From Bacteroidales bacterium (GTDB lineage: Bacteria > Bacteroidota > Bacteroidia > Bacteroidales > P3): 64,000 nt of DNA. The notes under the pieces were generated by a model that saw only the letters and a list, made by a program, of their open reading frames with translations, had not been told where the DNA came from and ran no database searches. The stretch is taken from NCBI GenBank assembly GCA_017551765.1, contig JAFZKV010000001.1:1-64000 (forward strand), written 5' to 3'. The stretch's first letter is position 1; each line of letters opens with the position of its first letter. Below are positions 17,419 through 24,485 of the stretch, one piece after another. Position numbers and translations under genes: made by a program.

Positions 17419-18002
17419 AATACAAGCTCGACATTGAGGAAAACCAGGTCGACTTCGAGGATTGGGCCTTTCTTCTTTTCCACACTCCCGCCCCCGCCCA
17501 CCTCTTCGCCGACAGCCTCAACCAACTCTACGACTGCAGTTTGACGCGCATCGACAACCTCTCCCTTGCCGGTGCCGAGTGGCCTTTTTTCCACCACGAC
17601 GACCCCGTGCGCCACCTCAAATACTTCCTCGCCGAACGCCCCGCCTCGGCAGTCGCCGCCCCTTGGGAACCTGGCGACAAACTGCTGGCCATCAGGGGCG
17701 AAAGCGCAGCCTATGTAGCCGAGGACATCTATGCCGACTTCACCGAGCCCGCCACAGTCGACCCCGCCGACCTGCTGGCTCGCCAACATGCCGACCTCAT
17801 CGACGAACTGCTCGCCGGCTTCACCATGGTCAGCCTCCTCAACCTCGACTCAGAACTCCCCAAACGCTCCGCGGCGGCCAAACAGCGCCTGCTGGTGTCA
17901 CAATTCTGTTCCGACCTGCTGGAATACATTGATTGCCACCACTTAGACCTCTCGGATGACGAGCGGCGTCTGCTACCCGAAGTCCGTACCATGTCCGACT
18001 GA
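17415..18002 (+). CDS. Hypothetical protein
   Basis: 195 residues, acidic, no signal peptide or membrane segment. It opens MKYKLDIEENQVDFEDWAFLLFHTP and has an alpha-helical C-terminal half with many Leu and Asp. I considered the IPExxxVDY family because of its size and genomic setting, but the diagnostic motifs are not there. It overlaps the PflX-type gene by 4 bp (ATGA). The last codons (EVRTMSD and stop) are made from the first units of the TCCGACT repeat, so its C-terminus may have been rewritten by that repeat. Confidence 0.7.
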   Translation: MKYKLDIEENQVDFEDWAFLLFHTPAPAHLFADSLNQLYDCSLTRIDNLSLAGAEWPFFHHDDPVRHLKYFLAERPASAVAAPWEPGDKLLAIRGESAAYVAEDIYADFTEPATVDPADLLARQHADLIDELLAGFTMVSLLNLDSELPKRSAAAKQRLLVSQFCSDLLEYIDCHHLDLSDDERRLLPEVRTMSD

Positions 18003-18098
18003 AGTCCGACTCATGTCCGACTGATGTCCGACTTTTGTCGGACATCAGTCGGACAAAACACGGAGAAAAGTCGGAGGAGTGTCGGAGTAAAATGGGTG
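17995..18098 (+). repeat. TCCGACT array, copy E (no flanking palindromes)
   Basis: TCCGACT units recur every 11 bp and then turn into AGTCGGA units. The turn forms a perfect 19-bp stem at 18014-18032 with 18037-18055 and a TTTT loop. Downstream come isolated GTCGGA words up to about 18090. Neither outer TCGTGCACGA palindrome is present, unlike copies A-D. It sits between the 18002 stop and the pepD promoter. Confidence 0.85.
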
Positions 18099-18136
18099 TC
18101 AATAATGGGTACTTTGGGTGGGGTGCAAAATCTTTT

Positions 18137-18168
18137 TTTGCAAAATCAAATATTTCTTCGTACATTTG
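18137..18168 (+). promoter_or_regulatory. Bacteroidota-type promoter for pepD
   Basis: TTTG (18137-18140), 20 bp, TACATTTG (18161-18168). The expected start of transcription is near 18175, about 40 bp before the pepD ATG. Confidence 0.85.
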
Positions 18169-18215
18169 CACTCTCTTTATGATTAGAAATGTATTAATTA
18201 ATAATAACAACGCTT

Positions 18216-19673
18216 ATGACAATTAAAGACCTTGAACCCAAAGAGTTGTGGAGCAATTTCTACTCCCTCACCCGTCAGCCGCGCCCCTCGAAACACGAGG
18301 AGAAAGTGCGTAATTTCTTAGTTGACTGGGCCAAAAAGAACAAAATTGCCTGCCGCGTGGACGGCGTGGGCAACGTCATCCTGAGCAAGCCCGCCACCAA
18401 GGGCATGGAAAAGGTGCACCCCGTGGTGCTGCAGGCCCACATGGACATGGTGCCCCAGGCACGTGCCGGCAAGAAGCACGACTTTGAAAAAGACCCCATC
18501 GAGACCAAGATTGTCGGTGATTGGGTCTATGCCTGCGACACCACCCTCGGCGCCGACGACGGCATGGGCGTGGCCGCCATCATGGCTGTCTTCGCCAGCA
18601 AGACCGTCAAGCACGGTCCACTCGAGGCCCTCATCACCACCGACGAAGAGACCGGCATGACCGGTGCCTTTGGCCTGAAGAAAGGCGAACTGCACGGCGA
18701 CTACCTGCTGAACCTCGACAGCGAGACCGAGGGCGAGCTCTACGTGGGTTGCGCCGGCGGTATCGATGCCGCCATCAGCATCCCCTACGCCACCGAGAAA
18801 GCCCCCAAAGGCTTGGTGGCCTATAAGCTCACCATCGGAGGCCTGAAGGGAGGCCACAGCGGCATGGAAATCAACACCGGCCGCGCCAACGCCAACAAGC
18901 TGCTGTTCCGTCACCTGCGCTGGGTGGCCGAATGTGGCATCCGTCTCATCAGCATCGAGGGCGGCAATATGCGCAACGCCATCCCCCGCGACGCCGAGGC
19001 CGTCATCGCCATGCCCAAGGAGCACGAAGGCTGCATCCTCAAGGAGTTTGACAAAGTGGCCGGCTGGGTGAAGAAAGAACTCGCTGCCGTGGAGCCCGAC
19101 TTCTTCATGAAATACGAGAAGGTGCGCATGAACCCCACCGTCATCAACGAAGAGGGCACGCAGAAGATTATCAACCTCATGATGGTGGCCCCCAACGGTG
19201 TTATCCGCATGAGCAAGGACATGGAAGGCCTCGTGGAGACCTCGCTGAACCTGGCCATCGCCAAAACCACCGCAGCCAAGAAGTTCGTCGTCTACGCCCT
19301 CTTGCGCTCCAGCGTTGACACCGCCAAGGAAGCCCTCGCCGAACGCCTCGTCTGCCTGGCCGAGCTGGCCGGCGGCAAGTGCCAACTCAGCGGCGCCTAC
19401 CCCGGATGGAAGCCCAACATGCAGAGCCAGCTGCTCAAGACCATGAAGGCCACCTACAAGAAACTCTACAAGAAGGAGCCCGCCGTCATGGCCATCCACG
19501 CCGGATTGGAGTGCGGCCTGCTCGGCGGCAAATACCCCGACATGGAGATGATCAGCTTCGGTCCCACGCTGCAGAGCCCCCACAGCCCCGACGAGCGTTG
19601 CAACATTCCCAGCGCCAAGAAGTTCTACGACTACCTCCTGGCCGTGCTGGAAGCCATCCCCGTCAAAAAGTAA
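18216..19673 (+). CDS. pepD: Cytosolic non-specific dipeptidase (aminoacyl-histidine dipeptidase, M20C)
   Basis: A dinuclear-metal peptidase of 485 residues that splits dipeptides in the cytoplasm. Metal-site motifs are QAHMDMVPQ near residue 79, TTLGADDGMGVA near 113, TTDEETGMTGAF near 144, LDSE near 168 and the C-terminal HAGLECGLL. GGLKGGHSGMEINTGRAN is the lid-domain signature. It has its own promoter (18137-18168) and a strong terminator just after the stop, so it is a single-gene unit. Confidence 0.97.
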   Translation: MTIKDLEPKELWSNFYSLTRQPRPSKHEEKVRNFLVDWAKKNKIACRVDGVGNVILSKPATKGMEKVHPVVLQAHMDMVPQARAGKKHDFEKDPIETKIVGDWVYACDTTLGADDGMGVAAIMAVFASKTVKHGPLEALITTDEETGMTGAFGLKKGELHGDYLLNLDSETEGELYVGCAGGIDAAISIPYATEKAPKGLVAYKLTIGGLKGGHSGMEINTGRANANKLLFRHLRWVAECGIRLISIEGGNMRNAIPRDAEAVIAMPKEHEGCILKEFDKVAGWVKKELAAVEPDFFMKYEKVRMNPTVINEEGTQKIINLMMVAPNGVIRMSKDMEGLVETSLNLAIAKTTAAKKFVVYALLRSSVDTAKEALAERLVCLAELAGGKCQLSGAYPGWKPNMQSQLLKTMKATYKKLYKKEPAVMAIHAGLECGLLGGKYPDMEMISFGPTLQSPHSPDERCNIPSAKKFYDYLLAVLEAIPVKK

Positions 19674-19689
19674 AATTTACTGATAAAAG

Positions 19690-19721
19690 AAAAGGCGGTG
19701 TTCGATGAACACCGCCTTTTT
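19690..19721. terminator. Bidirectional terminator after pepD
   Basis: A 13-14-bp stem (AAAGGCGGTGTTC with GAACACCGCCTTT, loop GAT) is flanked by A and T runs between the converging pepD and 19724 genes. Confidence 0.9.
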
Positions 19722-19723
19722 GT

Positions 19724-21547
19724 TTATAGCCCGATGACGAGCTTGATTTTCTCAATGTTGCTCTCGCGCTTGAGGAGGGTCTCGGCGCTGTCGGCGTCGT
19801 GGCTGGAGCGCACCAGGCGGATGAAGGCCTCCTGCATCTCGATGATGTAGTCGCTCTGGCGACCGTAGCGGCGCAGGTCCTCGATGTTGGTAATCTCAGA
19901 AAGGCCGCTGTAGGCTTTCATCATGCGCTTGTAGGCCTTGCGGATGTTGCTGTAGGGCAGGTCACGGTCGAGAATAATCTTCTCGTTTTCCTTAATCTTC
20001 TCCTGCTTGTGCAAGGTGGTCAAGCATAACTGTTGCATCTCGATGTGGGCACGCAGCACGTCGAGCCAGCTGCGGCCGCGCTCAACGGTGTAGAACGACG
20101 GTCTGAGGTCGGCCTGCTTGCGCAGGAGGCGGTAGCCGTTGGAGAGGATATTGTCGGTCTTCTTGCCTGCCGTGAGGCTGTCGTCATTGACAATGATGGC
20201 GCGGCGCATATCGAGTCCGTCAAGGTAGCATTGCTGCACGTTGCTCACCTCCTCAAGTTGCGTGTCGTAGAGGTCGGCGCCGGTCGGTTCCTTGAACGAG
20301 GGCAGCGGACGCAGGTGGTCCTTGGCATCGCGGTAGGCCGACACAACATCGGCGAAGTTCTTCTGTGCCATGATGGTGTCGGTGCGGCGGCTGAGGTCTT
20401 CCAGGAGTGGATAGAGGTCTTGGTAGCGCTGCTGGGCGGCGATGAAGTCCTCCAGGTTCTGGATGAAGAGGAGGCTCTCGGCGTTGGTAGTGAAGGCAGG
20501 CAGCTGGTCGACCGTCTTCAGCACGTCGCGGTAGGAGGCGTTGAAGTCGCGGTACTTCTTGCCGTAGAGGGTGGCAATGGCCTCGCTGCCGGCGGCGATG
20601 TTGTGGCGCAGGTCGATGGTCTGCAGGTAGCGTTGCTGCACATTGATGATGACGCGCATGCGGCCGGTGTATTCCTCATATTCTTTGACGTCGGCGAAGG
20701 AGACGGGGACGTTGGTGTGCTTGAAGACTTTGGAGTAGCTGCGGTAGATGTCGGAGTGTTCTTTGTCGCAACGCACTTTGAGGATGTTCTTGAAGTTTTC
20801 TATCTGGTAGGGCAGCGAGTTGTTGCCGAGCACGTTTTCGAGCAGGTCGTTCTGGAAGGCGTTGAGCTGGTCGAGGCGGTCGATGCTTTCGTCGGTGGCG
20901 TTACCCACCGAAAGGTCATACTTGTTGTAGACCATCAGGTAACTATAGTAGAGGTCCTTCAGCTGCTTGAGCTTGTTCTTGTCGGTGATGCCGGCACCGT
21001 CGCAGCCGGTGATGATGGCGCGGTGGTGCAGTTCGATGCTGGCGCGCAGGTCGGAGGCTATGCGGTTGCGTTCCTCCTGCTGGCGGCGTGCCTCTTCGAT
21101 GGCGCGCTGACGCGCGGCTTCTTTCTCGGCCTCGATGCGCTGCTGCTCCAGGCGGCTGTATTTGATGCTCATGCGTCCCATCAGCTCGGCGAAGCGGCGC
21201 AGGCGGTACTCATAGATGGCGTAGTCGGCCAGCACGGTGTTGGAGTCGAGCCAGATGAGACTGTCGCGGAAGGTGTAGTCGTTCTCGATGGAGGCAAGCA
21301 CTTTCTGAGCCTTGGTGCGCAGGGAGACGCAGAGGTTGGTAAGCGCTACATACTCCTGCGGCTGGTTGTCGAGGTGGCGCATGGCCTCAGCGGTGTCGTT
21401 GACCCAGAGGGTGTCGAGACCGTAGTTGCCCACGATGTCGCCCACGCTAAGCACGGTGGGTGCTGGCGGCGGGGTTGCTTTCTTCGGCTTCTGCGCCATC
21501 GCCACGACAGGCAACAGCAGCATGACGACTATAAGGATTCGTTTCAT
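19724..21547 (-). CDS. Secreted coiled-coil protein, function unknown
   Basis: 607 residues; signal peptide MKRILIVVMLLLPVVAMAQ followed by a Lys/Pro-rich linker. Almost all of the rest is predicted alpha-helix, with a strong coiled-coil stretch near residues 130-170 (SRLEQQRIEAEKEAARQRAI...) and long spans of charged heptads. No catalytic motif, transmembrane segment or sorting domain is visible. It starts 21 bp after the PurF-like gene, so they may share a transcript, but I see no functional link. Family not recognised. Confidence 0.75.
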   Translation of the reverse strand: MKRILIVVMLLLPVVAMAQKPKKATPPPAPTVLSVGDIVGNYGLDTLWVNDTAEAMRHLDNQPQEYVALTNLCVSLRTKAQKVLASIENDYTFRDSLIWLDSNTVLADYAIYEYRLRRFAELMGRMSIKYSRLEQQRIEAEKEAARQRAIEEARRQQEERNRIASDLRASIELHHRAIITGCDGAGITDKNKLKQLKDLYYSYLMVYNKYDLSVGNATDESIDRLDQLNAFQNDLLENVLGNNSLPYQIENFKNILKVRCDKEHSDIYRSYSKVFKHTNVPVSFADVKEYEEYTGRMRVIINVQQRYLQTIDLRHNIAAGSEAIATLYGKKYRDFNASYRDVLKTVDQLPAFTTNAESLLFIQNLEDFIAAQQRYQDLYPLLEDLSRRTDTIMAQKNFADVVSAYRDAKDHLRPLPSFKEPTGADLYDTQLEEVSNVQQCYLDGLDMRRAIIVNDDSLTAGKKTDNILSNGYRLLRKQADLRPSFYTVERGRSWLDVLRAHIEMQQLCLTTLHKQEKIKENEKIILDRDLPYSNIRKAYKRMMKAYSGLSEITNIEDLRRYGRQSDYIIEMQEAFIRLVRSSHDADSAETLLKRESNIEKIKLVIGL

Positions 21548-21568
21548 GTATTTCTGGTTTGGAAATTG

Positions 21569-22981
21569 TCATTTGTCGCCGTAGGAGCTGGCATCAAAGC
21601 AGTGTGTGCAGATGCTCTCCTTGGGCAGGCCGATGGCGGCGCAGACGTCGTCAACGGTGTTGAACTTGAGGGTGTCCACGCCCACATGCTGGCGGATGAC
21701 CTCGACCATACGGGCATATTCGGGGGTGGTGTGGTCGTGGTAGGCCTCCAGGTTGCGCACGGTGCCGCCCTCGAGTTCCTCGATGACGCGGCGGGTGATG
21801 AGCTCGCGGTCGGTCTTGCTCTCGCTGAAGTTGAGGAACGTGCAGCCGTGGACCAGCGGCGGACAGCTGATGCGGACGTGCACCTTCTTGGCGCCATAGT
21901 CGTAGAGCATCTTCACATTGTCGCGCAACTGTGTGCCGCGCACGATAGAGTCGTCGCAGAAGACCACCTCCTTACCTTGCAGCATGGCACGGCTGGGGAT
22001 GAGCTTCATCTTGGCCACCAGGAAACGGTCATCCTGGCTGACCGGCATGAAGCTGCGGCTCCAGGTGGGGGTGTATTTCAGCAAGCCGCGCTTGTAGGGT
22101 ATCTGACGTCCGTTGCTGTAGCCGAGGGCCATACCGATGCCGCTGTCGGGGATGGGGCTGACGAAGTCGGGCGTGATGTCGTCGCGCTCGCCCATCAGGC
22201 GGCCCAAGTTGTAGCGCACCTCTTCGGCATTGATGCCTTCATATTCGGTGCAGGGATAGCCATAGTAAATCCACAGGAAAGAGCAAATCTGGTTCTTCTG
22301 CTCGGCGGGACGCAACACCTTGATGCCACCGTCAACGCTGACCTTCAACACCTCGCCAGGGCCCACAAAACGGCAGGTCTCGTAGCCGAGGTTGACATAG
22401 GAGTGGCTCTCGGAGGCCACAGCGTAGTCGTTGCCGCGGCGGCCGATGACGATGGGCGTGCGGCCATAACGGTCACGGGCGGCGATGATGCCGTCGGGCG
22501 TGAGGATAATCATGCTGCAGGACCCCTTGACGCTGTTGTACACATTCTCAATGCCACTGACGAAGTCGTCGCCCTGCGAGATGAGCAAGGCCACCAACTC
22601 GGTGGGGTTGGTGCGGCCGATGCTGAGGTCGGTAAACTGCTGGTGCTTGTCCAGGCAATCCTGCTCAAGGTCGGCAATGTTGTTGATTTTCGACACCGTG
22701 GCGATGGCGAAACGGCCCAGATGCGAATTGACCATCACCGGCTGCGCTTCGGTGTCGCTGATGACACCGATACCCACGTTACCCTTCATCTCCGGCAGGT
22801 CCTTGGAGAACTTGGGGCGGAAATGCGAGTTCTGGATGTTGTGAATGTTCTGATGGGCCTGCAGGCCGTCGAAGGTAGCCAGGCCGGCACGCTTGGTGCC
22901 AAGATGCGAATGATAATCTGTTCCGTAGAACAAATCGGAGATACAAGGGCGTTCACTGACGACGCCAAAGAAACCACTCAT
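21569..22981 (-). CDS. PurF-like amidophosphoribosyltransferase homologue lacking the N-terminal cysteine
   Basis: 470 residues with a class II glutamine-amidotransferase domain fused to a phosphoribosyltransferase domain, as in PurF. The PRPP-binding loop is intact (EVVFCDDSIVRGTQL near residue 345) and so is GYSNGRQIPYKRGLLKYTPTWSRSF. The protein begins MSGFFGVVSERPC, however: the catalytic Cys that normally follows the initiator Met is replaced by Ser-Gly. It may use free ammonia, bind glutamine without cleaving it, or act as a regulator. As I recall, Bacteroidota genomes often carry this second PurF-type gene beside a canonical one, which is not in this window. Confidence 0.85.
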   Translation of the reverse strand: MSGFFGVVSERPCISDLFYGTDYHSHLGTKRAGLATFDGLQAHQNIHNIQNSHFRPKFSKDLPEMKGNVGIGVISDTEAQPVMVNSHLGRFAIATVSKINNIADLEQDCLDKHQQFTDLSIGRTNPTELVALLISQGDDFVSGIENVYNSVKGSCSMIILTPDGIIAARDRYGRTPIVIGRRGNDYAVASESHSYVNLGYETCRFVGPGEVLKVSVDGGIKVLRPAEQKNQICSFLWIYYGYPCTEYEGINAEEVRYNLGRLMGERDDITPDFVSPIPDSGIGMALGYSNGRQIPYKRGLLKYTPTWSRSFMPVSQDDRFLVAKMKLIPSRAMLQGKEVVFCDDSIVRGTQLRDNVKMLYDYGAKKVHVRISCPPLVHGCTFLNFSESKTDRELITRRVIEELEGGTVRNLEAYHDHTTPEYARMVEVIRQHVGVDTLKFNTVDDVCAAIGLPKESICTHCFDASSYGDK

Positions 22982-23059
22982 GTTTTTTTGTTTTAAATGA
23001 TATTATAATATATTGAATTTGTATCGTTTGTCAGCACTTATCACCATACTGTTAAAGTG

Positions 23060-23067
23060 CAAAGATA
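23060..23067 (-). promoter_or_regulatory. Putative -7 box for the PurF-like gene
   Basis: TATCTTTG on the minus strand with the familiar GTGCAAAGATAC context also seen at purA. I find no good TTTG at the -33 spacing. It lies about 80 bp before the start codon. Confidence 0.5.
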
Positions 23068-23118
23068 CAAAATAATCGAGAAACAGATATAAAAACTTAC
23101 TAACAGCGTAGTAAACAA

Positions 23119-23988
23119 TCAGCGCAGGAAACCCGCAATCTCTTTCTCGTTGATATTGCGGTAATGGTAGGTAACCACCGGCACCCCGTTGTCAAGCAAA
23201 AGAATGAGAGGGCGCTGGCCATAGGTAATCTGCAAAAAGAGGGCGTCTGGCAACTCCTGTGGCTCGTAGTAATGGATGGCGGCGGAATCCAGATGATGGC
23301 GAGAGGCTATGGACGAGAGCTTTTCCCTGGCCATGCGGCACATAGGGCAACCCGGTGTCACAAAAGCTACCAGCTGATGACCCTCCGCAAGGCCCTCTTC
23401 CGCCAGCGCACCGCCAGGCGACAAAGTCTCCTCAAGCAGCACCTTGTCATAGCGGCACTCCTCCGGACCTGCCCACCAATTGTCGGGCACCGAGATGCAG
23501 AAGACCGCCACAAACGAAGCTAGAACAAAAAGAATAGAGAAGAATACAGATAGTTTAGATAATCTAGATGTTCTATATAATCTAGAAAATTTAGAAAGAA
23601 GCAACACCAGCACTATCAGCACTGCGTTCTTCAGCAGCGACTGTGCAGGGCTCAAGTCCGCCAAGCGCCCGAAACACTGACAGGAATCGGTACGGCCCAC
23701 AAGCGCCGCATAGCAGAGGAACAGCGAAAAGAAGAGCAGCATGGCCAACGCCAGCAGCTGTACCCACCGCGCCCACCAACCGAGAGCGAGAAACAAGCCC
23801 ACAAGGAACTCGACAGCAATACACATTCGCGCCACCAGATAACTGGCGTTCAGCGAAAAGAAACCATAAGAAAAGACATACAGCTCGAAGTCGTCGATGG
23901 CTAACAACTTCGCCACAGCCGACACCATGAACACCGCCGCCAGCAGGAGGCGCAGCACAAGGACGGCTACCGGCCGCTTACTCGGCAT
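23119..23988 (-). CDS. MauE/DoxX-like membrane protein with C-terminal thioredoxin-like domain
   Basis: 289 residues. The N-terminal half has four or five membrane helices and the DSCQCFGRLADLS motif typical of MauE-type redox proteins. After another hydrophobic segment, the C-terminal periplasmic half has AFVTPGCPMCRMAREKL, a CPMC redox pair in a thioredoxin-like setting. Together they suggest transfer of reducing equivalents across the membrane to periplasmic thiols, by analogy with MauE/DsbD-like systems. Nine 9-bp repeats (23521-23601) encode the LSKFSRLYRTSRLSKLSVF stretch between helices. It lies downstream of two Cys-rich lipoproteins, which might be clients (inference). Confidence 0.82.
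   Translation of the reverse strand: MPSKRPVAVLVLRLLLAAVFMVSAVAKLLAIDDFELYVFSYGFFSLNASYLVARMCIAVEFLVGLFLALGWWARWVQLLALAMLLFFSLFLCYAALVGRTDSCQCFGRLADLSPAQSLLKNAVLIVLVLLLSKFSRLYRTSRLSKLSVFFSILFVLASFVAVFCISVPDNWWAGPEECRYDKVLLEETLSPGGALAEEGLAEGHQLVAFVTPGCPMCRMAREKLSSIASRHHLDSAAIHYYEPQELPDALFLQITYGQRPLILLLDNGVPVVTYHYRNINEKEIAGFLR
23521..23601 (-). repeat. 9-bp tandem repeat inside the MauE-like gene
   Basis: Nine degenerate 9-mers such as AGATAATCT, AGATGTTCT, ATATAATCT and AGAAAATTT run in frame (three codons each). The tract is much more AT-rich than the gene. Confidence 0.7.
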
Positions 23989-24232
23989 AGTCGCGGCACT
24001 TTACCTTGTGCACCTCGGTACGGCGCAGCGTGTAGTTGCCATTCTCGTCACGGTCTTTCACCTCAATGGCCATCTCCACAATGTCGCTGCATTTCATGCC
24101 GCCATCGACCACCAGCACCTTCAGCAGACCGTCGTCGGGCACATCCGTAGTAACGCACTTGCACTGCTTGTCCTTGGCACATCCGGCCAGCGACAGCACC
24201 ACAATCATCAGGGGTAGTATCTTCTTTTTCAT
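23978..24232 (-). CDS. Very small Cys-rich lipoprotein
   Basis: 84 residues from ATG at 24232; a TTG at 24241 is a less likely start. Signal peptide MKKKILPLMIVVLSLAGC is followed by AKDKQCKCVTTDV, repeating the pattern lipobox Cys then CxC. The remainder (LLKVLVVDGGMKCSDIVEMAIEVKDRDENGNY) resembles the next gene upstream, so they are likely paralogues. It overlaps the MauE-like gene by 11 bp. Confidence 0.75.
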   Translation of the reverse strand: MKKKILPLMIVVLSLAGCAKDKQCKCVTTDVPDDGLLKVLVVDGGMKCSDIVEMAIEVKDRDENGNYTLRRTEVHKVKCRDYAE

Positions 24233-24237
24233 AGCGT

Positions 24238-24483
24238 TCAATCTTTAAAGATGCTGTCGATGCCAAACTCATAACCCGTGCACACCAGCGAGTCGACCTC
24301 CAGGCTGTCGAGGGCGGTATGGTACTGATAGAGCGAAATCTGCTCGCACTCACCGCGGTCTATCTTGATAATGCGCACATTCTGTGTGCCGCGCACCGAA
24401 CAGCGGCAGGTCTTCTGCTTGTTGCACCCCACCACCGAAATCAGCAGCAGTGCAGCCGAAAGACATAGTATTTTACGTTTCAT
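24238..24483 (-). CDS. Very small Cys-rich lipoprotein
   Basis: 81 residues; signal peptide MKRKILCLSAALLLISVVGC then NKQKTCRCSVRGT, again lipobox Cys followed by CxC. A later GECEQISLYQY corresponds to MKCSDIVEMAI in the neighbour. Function unknown. It lies 2 bp after the ftsK stop, so it is very probably in the ftsK transcript. Confidence 0.75.
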   Translation of the reverse strand: MKRKILCLSAALLLISVVGCNKQKTCRCSVRGTQNVRIIKIDRGECEQISLYQYHTALDSLEVDSLVCTGYEFGIDSIFKD

Positions 24484-24485
24484 AA

